Source: Halocaridina rubra (taxonomy: Eukaryota > Arthropoda > Malacostraca > Decapoda > Atyidae). From it: a DNA stretch of 64,000 nucleotides. Location of the stretch: contig JAXCGZ010019153.1 in the NCBI GenBank assembly GCA_037179515.1, positions 1 through 64,000 on the forward strand, in the 5' to 3' direction. The notes beneath the pieces were generated by a model. The model did no database searches. It worked only from the letters and a program-made list of their open reading frames with translations, and was not told the origin of the DNA. Both the position numbers and the translations under genes were made by a program. The stretch's first letter is position 1; every line of letters starts with the position of its first letter. This document shows, piece by piece, positions 1-11,599 of this stretch.

Positions 1-763
<763 letters not shown>

Positions 764-1745
764 TTTCAACTATCGTACAATCGTAAACAGTTCCTGTACT
801 TATGGTACATATGACGTCAAGTAGAATAGGAGTGATTTAATTTTTTTTACATTATACCCAATATCATGCTTTATTATAACACGAATTAATATAAGATGTT
901 ATGCAATTAAAGAAGCAAAGCTTTGTTCCGGTTTTACGTCACGGACTCCCTTATCAACCAAGGGCTAGGACGGTTGCCCTCTTGCGAAGGACTTGTTTTG
1001 GCAGATGTAATCCTTACGCTGAGTGCATGCCTTTGCTAACCTCAGACCGTGACGGGGCGCAAACCCTCGACCTGACGCCTCAGAGTCGGAGACGCTACCG
1101 ACTGAGCCACGGCGACTACAATTAAAGAAGCAAAGCTAATGACTACAAATTATCGTGCATTGGCAACATGGATGAAACTATTAAACTTCGATATGCCTTC
1201 AAAGTAGACGGTAAATAAAATCGGAAAGAAAAGTATTTTCATCAAAACTACTGGGCATGAAGGAACACCTAATAATTGTTTCTTTCAACAAGTAAAAGAA
1301 ACTCCTTTTTGCATTCTCTAGTTTACCACAATCAGCTGATTTGGAAAAACAAGCTAATACCTGTTTTATATTATTTCAACTATCGTACGATCGTAAACAA
1401 TTACTGTACTTATGGTACATATGACGTCAAGTAGAATAGGACTGATTTATTTTTTTACATTATACCTAATGTCATGCTTTTATTATAACCCGAATTAATA
1501 TAAGATGTTATGCAATTAAAGAAGCAAAGCTAATGACTATAAATTATCGTGCATTGGCAACATGGATGAAACTCTGTTAAACTTCGATATGCCTTCAAAG
1601 TCGACGGTAAATAAAATGGGAATTAAAAGTATTTTAATCAAAACTACTGGGCATGAAAGAACACATAATAATTGTTTCTTTCAACAAGTAAAAGAAAATC
1701 CTTTTTGCGTTCTCTAGTTTACCACAATCAGCTGATTTGGAAATA
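764..1745. repeat. Tandem duplication, unit about 395 bp
   Basis: The blocks starting atttcaactatcgtac near 764 and near 1374 repeat in order (tacatatgacgtcaagtag, gcaattaaagaagcaaagc, gtgcattggcaacatgg, accacaatcagctgatttgg). Copy 1 is longer only because it carries a SINE at 923-1118. Function unknown. Confidence 0.8.
923..1118 (-). mobile_element. tRNA-derived SINE (family 1) with 19-bp TSD
   Basis: Read on the minus strand, the head contains a tRNA-like A-box region (GTGGCTCAGTCGGTAGCG) and a B-box-like segment (GGTCGAGGGTTTGCG). The insert is flanked by a perfect duplication, caattaaagaagcaaagct, at 904-922 and 1119-1137. Homologous copies lie at 58870-59070 and, truncated, at 47425-47516. 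The short + strand ORF through it is a by-product. Confidence 0.85.
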
Positions 1746-2079
1746 CACAGGCCTAGATGGTAGTCTCGATCGGTAAAATTTCTTATAAATATTCGCTATG
1801 TTTGTGTTTTATAATACGATACTAACATGTGAATATTACATGCATTATTATTGGATGCAGTTAAGTACAACATTGCTTTTATCAAAATCATGTTTATTTT
1901 AAATACAGCTGTACTTTTTTACTACAGTAAATGAATATATAGTTTGGTCAGTGGCGTAGCCTAGGCCAGCAGTACTTACATTATTTTTATACCTCGTGTA
2001 TGATGCGACTCCCCTAAAATTAGCTTCAAAAAAATGTCTTAAAAAGTCGCACATTACACGAGTATATACGGTATATACA
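1746..2079. other. No gene recognised
   Basis: AT-rich sequence without coding signal or recognised repeat. Confidence 0.5.
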
Positions 2080-2275
2080 TATATAATGATGATGATGATG
2101 ATCTTTTCTTATCGTAATCCTCTTTGTACTCGTGGAAGAAGTGTAGTAAAAAAAAATTTTTTTTTTTTTTTTTTTTTTGAGGGCATTATTGTCGAAATTA
2201 GAATTTTTTACTAGTATTTTTGGGGGGCGTTATTGCAATTTCGTGTATAAAAAAATCGCGTATAAAAGGAACAAG

Positions 2276-2278
<3 letters not shown>
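2080..2278 (+). mobile_element. LINE tail fragment joined to right end of TIR family A
   Basis: The first part (atgatgatgatcttttctta, then tcctctttgtactcgtgg) matches the LINE 3' UTR segments at 3160-3240 and 34754-34826. After a long T run the sequence matches the terminal arm of family A (ggcgttattgcaatttcg) and ends in ggaacaaggtg at 2278, directly before TA. Confidence 0.6.

Positions 2279-2368
<90 letters not shown>
2279..2368. repeat. (TA)n microsatellite between two family A ends
   Basis: About 45 TA units, bounded left by ggaacaaggtg and right by cctagttctcag, which are opposite ends of family A. Confidence 0.98.
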
Positions 2369-2371
<3 letters not shown>

Positions 2372-3356
2372 AGTTCTCAGAATAACGCCTAGATAGGTTC
2401 TCAGAAGTGTCGGGTAAATGAAAAAATGAGTCATTATCCATAGGAAACAATGATAAAGGGCATAGATACGTTCCAATCCTTACATAGACACACCATGCCA
2501 AAGATATAAGATAAGTAAAAATATATTTTATTACTATATATCAAAGCAGAAAGCCCTATATCTATTTTTAAGAGTATACAAAAGATATTCATATTCACTT
2601 TACAGCTAGAAATTAACATACATTACTGTACTGTACTCTATTATGCAGTGGGCAACAGTCATACAGTACACTGGGACATGCATGATGGCCGTGAGCAAGT
2701 AACTTATGCGGTAGAAGAGGAGGATGCAGGAGAACGAACCTCTATCTGCAATTGTAAACAAAGATAAAAATTATAAATAACCAAAGCAAGACTAAAAAAC
2801 TAAAAAAAAAAATAATTATACAATGCCTAAATATACCATATGACAGATTAAAAAAACTTAATCTACATTCTCTAGAAAGGCGCATAGTTAGGGGGGATAT
2901 GATTGAGGTGTATAAAAGATTTAAAGGGATTAGCTAGGGTGATATTAATAAAGTTTTAAAAACTCATGATCAAACCAGAACTCGTAATGGGTAATGGATT
3001 TAAGCTTGATAAATTTAGGTTCAGAAGGGAAATTGGTGAAAATTATCTTGGTAATACCGTAGAATATTCCTAGTAGGATAATAAATGCCAATACCTTAGA
3101 CACCTTCAAATGTAGATTAGATTGACATATGACAGAGGTATTGTGGGTGTATATATAATGTATAATGATGATGATCTTTTCTTTCCGTGATCCTCTTTGT
3201 ACTTGTGGAAGAAGCGTCCGCGGGCACTTTTTTAGTATTAAAAAAAAAAAAAATGGGGGGGAACGTTATTCGCGAAATTCGAATTTTTTACTATTATATT
3301 TTGGGGGCGTTATTGCAATTTCGCGGATAAAAAATCGCGCAAATAAGGAACAAGGC

Positions 3357-3357
<1 letters not shown>
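2369..3357. mobile_element. TIR family A element carrying a LINE fragment
   Basis: The left end cctagttctcag matches the inverted right end of the copy at 3450-4500. The right end ggaacaaggcg at 3357 is an inverted family A left end. Both ends abut (TA)n. The interior has family A sequence (cctttatcattgtttccta-like, inverted) and a LINE 3' fragment at about 2815-3253. Non-coding. Confidence 0.6.
2815..3253 (+). mobile_element. LINE 3' terminal fragment (CR1/jockey-like family)
   Basis: Translation gives a decayed LPYDRLKKLNLHSLERR-like tail resembling the RT C-terminus of the minus-strand LINE at 53.8-56.4 kb (LSYDERLRKLDLPSLEARR). The following 3' UTR (gatcaaaccagaactcgtaa and ggataataaatg) recurs at 34510-34826. 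It ends in an A-rich tract at 3241-3253. Confidence 0.65.

Positions 3358-3449
<92 letters not shown>
3358..3449. repeat. (TA)n microsatellite between two family A ends
   Basis: About 46 TA units between ggaacaaggcg (right end) and caccttgttcc (left end). Confidence 0.98.
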
Positions 3450-3452
<3 letters not shown>

Positions 3453-4497
3453 CTTGTTCCTTTTTTCCGTGTTTTTTTTAACCGCAAAAGTGCAATAATG
3501 GCCCAAAAAATAAAAGTAAAAAAATATGAAAGCGAATAACGCCCATGCAAAAAAATTCGAATTTTTTTTTTCAACTTAATAAAAAATAGATCTCCTCGGT
3601 GGCACTTTCCGCCCTCCTCCTCCTATTCAACCGCTTAATGCAATCGGATATAAAGAAGAAAATTGAAAGAAGCATTAAGAACAAACAGCAAAAATATTTT
3701 CAATATAATATCGTCAGGGAAATAGCGTGTGAGGGTGCATCAGCTGATATGGAAGTAGCAAAACGTTTGCCGATAGAGGTTCGTTCTCCCGCATCCTACT
3801 CCTCTTTTACCGCTTAATGTGATCGGATATTATGAAGAAAATGTAAAAAAAGCATTAAGAACAAACAGCAAACATATTTTTAATATAATATCGTTAGGGA
3901 AACAGAGTGTGAGGGTGCATCAGATGATACCGAAGTATGACAAAACATATGCATCCTCGTCCTCACCGCCACCATCAGTGTTGCCAGAATAGATGATTGA
4001 GAGAAATGATAAATATGAAAAATATACATGTAATCTGGTAAGTTATTTCAAGTATCTTAAAGATTAAGTACATTTTTATTTAAATTACTGTACTACCAGC
4101 TTGTAATAAATATATATCTTAAAATGTACCATACATAGAAAATAAAAACATCCGCTTTATCTGGCAACACTGGCCACCATGCACATATTATGCTAAGCCT
4201 GTTGCCAAAGGCAAAATAGAGTGCATTAATTTGTTTACTGTTCAGTAAATCTGTATATCTTTTATAGTGTACACTCTTTGCATGTTAATATAAATAACTA
4301 CAGGTGTTTCTGCTTTGTTATGTACTTATAAGATATGTTTTACTTATCTTATATCTTTGATATAGTGTGTCTTAGGACGGTTGTGGAACGAGCTATGCCC
4401 TTTATCATTGTTTCCTATGGAAAATTACTTTTTTCATGTGATGTTCCATTTTCCCATCACTTTTGAGAACCTATCTCCATGTTATTCTGAGAACTAG

Positions 4498-4500
<3 letters not shown>
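3450..4500 (+). mobile_element. Complete-looking non-autonomous TIR element (family A)
   Basis: It starts caccttgttcc and ends gagaactaggtg, whose reverse complement is cacctagttctc, giving imperfect TIRs CACCTWGTTC. Both ends touch (TA)n. The left part has two copies of a roughly 170-bp internal repeat (marker ccgcttaatg...atcggatat...gggtgcatcagctgat). The right part is single copy. No ORF. Related copies lie at 2369-3357, 36903-38756 and 43096-44414. Confidence 0.75.

Positions 4501-4502
<2 letters not shown>

Positions 4503-4582
<80 letters not shown>
4503..4582. repeat. (TA)n between family A right end and Tigger left end
   Basis: About 38 TA units, then cata before the Tigger TIR at 4583. 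Confidence 0.97.
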
Positions 4583-5029
4583 CAGTGTTCCTTCGATTAT
4601 CGCGAAGGTTCGGTTCCGGGACCTGGCGCGAGACAGGAATTTTCGCGAAGTAGGATCACCCCATATGTACATAGATATTTTAATTTATTTTTACGTTTGC
4701 ACTGTATAAACCTTCCCTGTACAGTTAACAAACCACCCTTTACTTCATAAATAACAGCATGCAAGCGTAAATTTATATAAAAGTGATAGATAAACTTACT
4801 GTGAATGAGGTGGTAATGACATGACATACTGATGTACATAGGTATTTTACAATTATTTTTACGTTTACTGTATAAACCCTCCCTGCACTGTCAAAAAACC
4901 ACCCTTTACTTTATAAATAACAGCATGCAACGTAAATTTATATGTACGTGATAGGTAAACTTACCCTGAATGAGGTGGTAATGATGTTTGTTGACCCCAG
5001 AGAAAATTATTCCGCAGCCAATAACAGCT

Positions 5030-6776
5030 TTACGGCTGCTTTTTGGGGGAGAAGAACATGGTAATGTGGAGTTGCTGTCGCTGTTTCTTTTTTTGTTGGA
5101 AGATGGTCTGGTAAGGAATAATGGCATCGTCGAGAATATTACAGAAGGTCACCGAACGAACCATGTTATCGTCTTGTTCCTGCGAGAGTCTTTGGGCTGC
5201 TTTCACATGTTCATATATGGCTGCCAGACGTTCGAGTGTAAGGCCAGGTTCTTCAATTTCTTCGTGCGTTTCCTGAAGTTCTTCTTCCTCTTCTTCACTC
5301 ACTGATTTTGTCATTTCCTCCAAGTCTTCATCACTCAAAGGCTGCGAGTGGCAGTCAATCAATTCATTCACATCTTCGTGAGTTATATCTTTAAAGCCTT
5401 CTCCTCCTAGCAGTGCACCCAACTTCACAGCTTTCGAAACTGCCGAGTTATGGACTTCGTCGGGAGCAAATCCCTTGTAGTCGTGGATGACTTCGGGCAA
5501 CAATTTCTTCCAGCTGGCATTGATTGTGGCCGACTTCATCTCTTTGATTGCATTCTGAATATTTTGAAGGCATGTGGCAATCGTGTAATTACACCAGTAC
5601 GTCTTCATTGAGAATTCTTTGTCCGAATCCATTTTGTGTGTAGAGGGCCTTGAACGCACGAATAACGCCTTGATCCATAGGTTGAATCAATGACGTCATA
5701 TTCAGTGGCAGAAACTCTACTTGAACACCGTCATATTCGAGATTAGCTGCGTGGCCACCAGCATTATCCATCAAAAGAAGGACTTTAAATTCAAGGCCTT
5801 TTTCCGCAAGATAAAGTTTAACCTGAGGGATAAAGCATTGGTGAAACCAGTCTGATGTGAGGCTTTTCGTAATCCAGGCCTTAGGGTTATGCATCCAATA
5901 CACTGGCAGCAGATTCTTGTTTTTATTCTTCAAAGTCCTAGGGTTCTTTGACTTGTAGATAAGCCCGGGCTTTAACATGAAGCCCGCAGCATTCAGGCAC
6001 ATGATGAGGGTAACGCGATCTTTGTGCGCTTTAAATCCCGGGGCTTTAGCTTCTTCCTTGAAGAGAAAAGTGCGAGATGGCATTCTCTTCCAAAATAACC
6101 CTGTCTCATCCATGTTGAAGACTTGCTCAGGAGCATATTCCCCTTCGGTGATAATTTTCTTGAAGTCGTTGTTCACGTAATTTTCTGCGGCAGCTGTATC
6201 TGCAGAGGCAGCTTCTCCATAAACTGAAACGCTTTTTAGGCCATAGCGTTTTTGAAATTTGGCGAACCATCCCTTGCTAGCAATGAACGATTGTATCCTT
6301 GGTGGAGAATCGCAGGAGGGTCCTGGTTGTGGGTCGTCGATATCTTCTCTCCCCTCCTCCTCTCCATGGTCGCCACTGTCGACGACGGGTTCGTTTATAG
6401 CGAATGTCTCGTACAGCTTCTTCGCCTTTGTTTGTATGATATTGCTGTCTAAGCTGATGTTTTTCTTTCTGTAATCAGCAATCCACAGGGCCAAAGCAGC
6501 TACCATCCACACTACTGCCTTATTGCGGGATGTTACGACCCTCTTCGCTGATTTATTAAAAGAAATAATCGCTGTTTTCCTGATCTTTGCTTCGTCCTTT
6601 TTGATGTAGCGAACAGTAGATTCATTGAGGCCAAAATAGCGACCGACATCCGTAAACTTTTTTCCTTCTTTCAGCATATCTAAGTGTTTAACCTTATCTG
6701 TTATGGTGAACATCCTCCTTTGCCACTTAGGCTGACTACCAGAAGCCTTAGAAGATGAAGGATGCTTGGGAGGCAT
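5030..6776 (-). pseudogene. Tigger/pogo-family DDE transposase, one frameshift
   Basis: Tigger/pogo transposases cut and paste the element at TA dinucleotides. The protein starts MPPKHPSSSK at 6776. Residues about 15-70 form a CENP-B-type N-terminal helix-turn-helix (DMLKEGKKFTDVGRYFGLNE), followed by a second DNA-binding segment (SFIASKGWFAKFQKRYGLK). The DDE_1 catalytic core shows its three acidic sites: NMDETGLFWK, LLLMDNAGGHA and PMDQGVIRAFK. Near 5640, in a short ACACACA run, the frame shifts by one. The second frame continues with TYWCNYTIATC, an acidic EEEEE-rich segment and a stop at 5030, giving about 580 residues, a usual Tigger length. One frameshift and otherwise open frames suggest recent activity. 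Start chosen because both deletion derivatives share the same ATG context. Confidence 0.88.
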
Positions 6777-6824
6777 TGAAAAGGTTAAAATACGTGAGAA
6801 AAAAAAATCACAAGCAAAACGTAC

Positions 6825-6825
<1 letters not shown>

Positions 6826-6859
<34 letters not shown>

Positions 6860-7033
6860 GCCTTTATTTCCATTACAATACAATGGGTATTCGTCAGCTG
6901 GGACAAGCCCCAACCCCCCACTGTGGTGTCCAACCACAGCAGTTCCTGCCAGTAAACAGCTTAAACTCTCGGTCTTGGACGGGGACCGATCTTTCGACCT
7001 CATGAATGCGAAGCCAGCGCGTTACCACTGTAC
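6826..7033 (-). mobile_element. tRNA-derived SINE (family 2) with (ATT)n tail
   Basis: On the minus strand: tRNA-like head (tacagtggtaacgcgctgg; B-box-like gaggtcgaaagatcg), body with ccactgtggtt and ggggcttgtccca, and tail (TTA)n. A second copy lies at 15725-15920 on +. The related Tigger copies at 32900 and 42050 lack it, so they represent empty sites. A short duplication gtacta may flank it (6820-6825 and 7028-7033). It sits about 50 bp upstream of the transposase start. Confidence 0.8.
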
Positions 7034-7199
7034 TAGCCAGCACAACGTGAACGGCGCACACGTGAGTTAGACTGAACGAGTGAGGCGAGACAATGGAAGA
7101 TGGTGGGAGAAGCAAACTTCAATGAAAAAGCCAATCAGTCCCCATGATACACAACATACAGAAATACAATTCTGTGATTCGTCGTCTCCCGACCTTTCA

Positions 7200-8280
7200 G
7201 CCAATAGCATTCCATGAACTATCTCACGTAGGTGCGAGCCTTTGCGTTTTCCGAAACGTTGATAGCGGTATCGTATTTAACATGGTGCAATACTGTTAGT
7301 ATTTATGTTTTTTACTATGTTTTACTGTTTTATTACTCTTAGGCTAAGAAATACGTTTTTTTATCAATAAAATCATGAAACTACTGGAAATTTAATATAT
7401 GCTAGCTCACTTAGGTGCGACCCCAATACATTGTATGCTATCGGATAGTATTTCACATGATGCGATACTGTGAGTTATATATCTAAATTTGTTTTTTTAC
7501 TATTTTTTACTGTTTCATTACTCTTAGGCTAGGAAGTACTTGTTTTATCAATAAAATAATGAAAATTTTAATATTCACCAGCTCACTTAGGTGCGACCCT
7601 TTTCGTTTTCCGAAACGCTGATAGCGGTATCGTATTTTACATGGTGCAATACTGTTAGTATTTATGTTTTTTACTATTTTTTACTGTTTTATTATTCTTA
7701 GGCTAAGAAATACGTTTTTTTATCAATAAAATCATGAAACTACTGGAAATTTTAATATATGCTAGCTCACGTAGGTGCGACCCCAATACATTGTACGCTA
7801 TCGCACAGTATTTCACATGATGCAGTACTGTGAGTTATATATCTAAATTTATGTTTTTTACTATTTTTTATATTTTATTACTCTTAGGCTAGGAAATACT
7901 TGTTTTATCAATAAAATAATGAAAATTTTAATATTCACTAGCTCACTTAGGTGCGACCCTTTTCGTTTTCCGAAACGCTGATACCGATATCGTATTTTAC
8001 ATGGTGCAATACTGTTATTATTTATGTTTTTTACTATTTTTTACTGTTTTATTATTCTTAGGCTAAGAAATATGTTGTTTTATTTATAAAATAATGAAAC
8101 TACTTGAAATTTTAATATATGCTAGCTCACGTAGTTGCGACCCTTTGCTTTTCCCGAAATGCGGATACCGGTATCGTACTTTCCATGGTGCAGAGTTACA
8201 TGTTCAAATTTATGTTTTTTTTTACTATTTCTTACTGTTTTATTATTCGTATGCTGAGAAAAAAAAAAATTTATCAATGA
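7200..8280 (-). repeat. Tigger right subterminal tandem repeats (about 175 bp)
   Basis: Two alternating unit types: one with ttttccgaaacgctgata and ggtatcgtattttacatgg, the other with ccccaatacattgta and atttcacatgatgc. Each is followed by gttttttactattttttac and cttaggctaagaaatac. About six units. The same units recur inverted at 23760-23960, 31330-31594, 32100-32760 and 40330-40800, and directly at 42110-42600 and 42775-42900. Confidence 0.85.
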
Positions 8281-8450
8281 AATAATGACATTTTTTTTTT
8301 CAATAAAAAAATGAAAATACTGAAAATTTTTATTTTTTTAATATTTTAATATTTTTGCATATACCAAAAAAAAAATAAAAAAAAAATTGCCAAAATAAAC
8401 TGCGATACAGTGAATTCGCTAGCTAAGAAACGCGATAGAGCGAAGGATCA

Positions 8451-8453
<3 letters not shown>

Positions 8454-8537
<84 letters not shown>
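8454..8537. repeat. (TA)n between Tigger right end and family B left end
   Basis: About 42 TA units between ...ggatcactg and cagtaatccctcg. Confidence 0.98.
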
Positions 8538-8540
<3 letters not shown>

Positions 8541-8790
8541 TAATCCCTCGCTATATCTCGATTCACATACCACGAATTCAGTGCATCTCAGATTTTTTTG
8601 GCGAGAGAAAAACAAAATTATTGTGACACCAGGATGGGCCAAAAAATAATAATATTAAACAGCCTTGTTCAGGCCTTGGCACGAAGAATACATATAGTAA
8701 AGAGAATCAGAGATGGAGAGTGTAATGACCTGTAAGATGTAAAGGGATTATAAAAGATATGTAATGAATATCCAAGAATATTCAGTGTAG
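8538..8790 (+). mobile_element. TIR family B arm, truncated
   Basis: Starts cagtaatccctcgctatat next to TA and continues as the inverted equivalent of 1-289 (attgtgacaccaggatgggc; gatggagagtgtaatgacct). It ends where LINE sequence begins near 8795. Confidence 0.7.
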
Positions 8791-8794
8791 CTGG

Positions 8795-9236
8795 TGCCTT
8801 GAGCCATCTTAAAAAGCATCCTCCTTCGCAGCTTTCAAAATCAATCTACTATATATAGTTTTTTTGGGACAAATAGTTTCTGCTCACACATAAACTAAAC
8901 TTAATGAATTAATGCAATTTCCCTAAACACTGACCTCTCTATATGTAAAGTGATATCGACTTCTCTGTTCTCTAAGGTAAGACCTACTTATTCTCATTGT
9001 AAAGATAATAAATATGGTGATGATGCCGATAATAATGATACTGTATCGAATGTTATTATTACTACATATTGTTAAAATTTTTTATTACAGCATTATTATT
9101 TTCTAGAAAAGCTACATTTAATTTAACTGTATGTATTACCCTCTTACTTATTAGTTTAATTACTTGTCTACTTATAAGTCACTTTTAATCTTAGAAGAAT
9201 AACCATTGTATAAAAATGGAAATAAATGTTTGTTTG
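8795..9236 (+). mobile_element. LINE 3' end with (TTTG)n tail
   Basis: The sequence matches the 3' part of the LINE at 11600-12577: the last codons (catcttaaaaa...catcctcctt), the 3' UTR with gatgccgataataa, then ggaaataaatgtttgtttg. The reading frame is degraded. 5'-truncated copy of the same family. Confidence 0.75.
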
Positions 9237-9539
9237 TTTGGTTGCCTCCGTATCAGCTGAGGCTTATTCAGGCACAATATCTTGCTCATAAATTATTTAT
9301 TTACTCACCCTATTTGGGGTTTCTCTAATTTTCAAGATTATAGATTATTATTAATATTCCTTGGTTCTAAACATTATTCTATCTATCGACCATGCTGCAC
9401 GAAATCTTAGCATAAATAAAGTCAGCTGACAGAAAAAGAATATATATAAAGTTCGTTCAAAGAAAACGTATAATGTACTGTACATGGGAAACTTAAATAA
9501 AATACATATATTCTCTACACGCTATGTCCCTGACGATAT

Positions 9540-9792
9540 TATATCGAAAGTTTGTTTGCTGTTTGTTCTTAATGCATTTTTTCAATCTTCATAATATCAC
9601 ATTCACATAAATTTACGCTTGCATGCTGTTATTAATAAATAAAGGGTGGTTTGTTAACTGTGCAGGGAGGGTTTATATAGTAAAGGTAAAAATAAATGTA
9701 AAATACCTATAATGGATATGGTGCTCCTACTTTGCGATTTTTCACCTATCGCTGCGGGTCCCGGAACCGAACCCTCGCGATAAATGAGGGAG

Positions 9793-9795
<3 letters not shown>
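9540..9795 (-). mobile_element. Composite: family A interior joined to Tigger end
   Basis: 9540-9600 is inverted family A sequence (tccctgacgatattatat; gtttgctgtttgttcttaat). From about 9600 it is the Tigger left subterminal unit plus terminus (gtcccggaaccgaaccctcg), ending at gagggagcact before TA. Direct joining of two element types implies deletion or recombination. Confidence 0.6.

Positions 9796-9870
<75 letters not shown>
9796..9870. repeat. (TA)n between Tigger end and tRNA-like repeat
   Basis: About 37 TA units. The right border is gaatcattttttaccccg, the tRNA-like unit. Confidence 0.98.
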
Positions 9871-9873
<3 letters not shown>

Positions 9874-11078
9874 TCATTTTTTACCCCGACCGGGACTCGA
9901 ACCTAGGACTTATGATTACTAAGTCAAGGCGCTACCAACTACACACCACAGAAGGTTAAAAGGAATCCAACCTTATAGCTTATATCTGCTATACTTAGGA
10001 ATGAATGCATTCTATCTGAATGCCACCATGTTCATATTACAGATTCCCCAACTGCACCCGTGGCTTCATTTTCGCATTTAATTCAATTCCCAATCTCATT
10101 CGGGCTATACAATAACCAATTAAACACATTGCATATGTGAAAACATGAATAATTTTTTACCCCGACCGAGACTCGAACCTAGAACTTATGATTACTAAGT
10201 CAAGGCGCTACCAACTACACACCACAGAAGGTTAAAAGGAATCCAACCTTATAGCTTATATCTGCTATACTTAGGAATGAACGCATTCTATCTGAATGCC
10301 AGTATGTTCATATTACAGATTCCCCAACCTCACTCGTGGCTTCATTTTCGTATTTAATTCAAATCCCAATCTCTTTCGGGCTATGCAATAACCAATTAAG
10401 CACATTACATATGTAACCTTCTGTGGTGTGTAGTTGGTAGCGCCTTGACTTAGTAATCATAAGTCCTAGGTTCGAGTCCCGGTCGGGGTAAAAAATGATT
10501 CATGTTTTCACATATGTAATGTGCTTAATTGGTTATTGTATAGCCCGAATGAGATTGGGAATTGATTTAAATGCGAAAATCCACGAGTGAGGTTGGGGAA
10601 TTTGTAATATGAACACAGTGGCATTCAGATAGAATGCGTTCATTCCTAAGTATAGCAGATATAAGCTATAAGGTTGGATTCCTTTTAACCTTCTGTGGTG
10701 TGTAGTTGGTAGCGCCTTGACTTAGTAATCATAAGTCCTAGGTTCGAGTCCCGGTCGGGGCAAAAAATGGTTCATGTATTCACATATGTAATGTGCTTAA
10801 TTGGTTATTGTATAGTCCGAATGAGATTGGGAATTGAATTAAATGCGAAAATGAAGTCATGAGTGAGGTTGGGGAATCTGTAATATGAACATAGTGGCAG
10901 TCAGATAGAATGCATTCATTCCTAAGTATAGCAGATATAAGCTATAAGGTTGGATTCCTTTTAACCTACTGTGGTGTGTAGTAGGTAGCGCCTTGACTTA
11001 GTAATCATAAGTCCTAGGTTCGAGTCCCGGTCGGGGTAAAAAATTATTCATGTTTTCACATATGTAATGTGCTTGATT

Positions 11079-11082
<4 letters not shown>
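9871..11082. repeat. tRNA-like repeat array, inverted (2 minus, then 3 plus)
   Basis: The unit of about 275 bp holds a tRNA-like segment with an A-box-like region (tgtgtagttggtagcgcc) and a perfect-looking B box (ggttcgagtcc), then cccggtcgggg and an A run. Units at about 9880 and 10155 are minus. At about 10413 the orientation flips, and units with B boxes at 10469, 10741 and 11017 are plus. The spacer (ttggattccttttaacctt; gcattcagatagaatgc) is conserved. The acceptor stem pairs only partly and the anticodon cannot be assigned, so I treat these as tRNA-derived repeats rather than tRNA genes. Confidence 0.8.

Positions 11083-11162
<80 letters not shown>
11083..11162. repeat. (TA)n microsatellite
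   Basis: About 40 TA units, starting at gcttgattggtt of the tRNA-like unit. Confidence 0.98.
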
Positions 11163-11163
<1 letters not shown>

Positions 11164-11599
11164 CTCAACTAAACATACAGTACCTTAAAAATTAATCAGG
11201 TGTTATTCCCATGTTTTAAATATTGTACTAATGATGTAGAAGCATTACTTTTTTTTTTTTTATGTTTGTCTTCTTAGCTATTCAACAAAGAAATATAAGT
11301 GGGTCTGACCATGTCAAATTTCTTCTAAGTTAAGCTTGTTCTTTTAATCTAGGGCACTCTGATGCCCTTGAGAAACTTTTCTTTTATTTGTATGTTATTA
11401 AAAACCTCTTTTTCTCATCATATCCTATTGAATAGATTTCAGCTTTTATATATAAATGAACAGAACTATTATGACTATGTTTTGTCAGTTAATTCACTTT
11501 GACTAATATTTAAGATATGATTTAAGTTTATGCTATTATATTTCACAGCATTTGGTGACATTTATTTACATGTATTGTGCAGTAAAACTAATTCTGTCT

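Larger units (their letters stand above)
4583..8453 (-). mobile_element. Near-complete Tigger/pogo-like DNA transposon
   Basis: The left TIR cagtgttccttcgattat and the inverted right TIR cagtgatccttcgctctat are close matches, and both are flanked by TA, the known target of Tc1/mariner/pogo elements. The 3.87-kb body holds a minus-strand transposase (5030-6776), two copies of a roughly 160-bp left subterminal repeat (about 4700-4980), a SINE insertion (6826-7033) and about six right subterminal repeats (7200-8280). It is the apparent source of the deletion derivatives at 31907-33563 and 41568-43022 and of the array-bearing elements at 23603-25186 and 34988-36793. Confidence 0.85.

Noticed and set aside
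901..1125. 74-codon ORF
   Set aside because: Falls within the SINE on the opposite strand; translation of SINE sequence.
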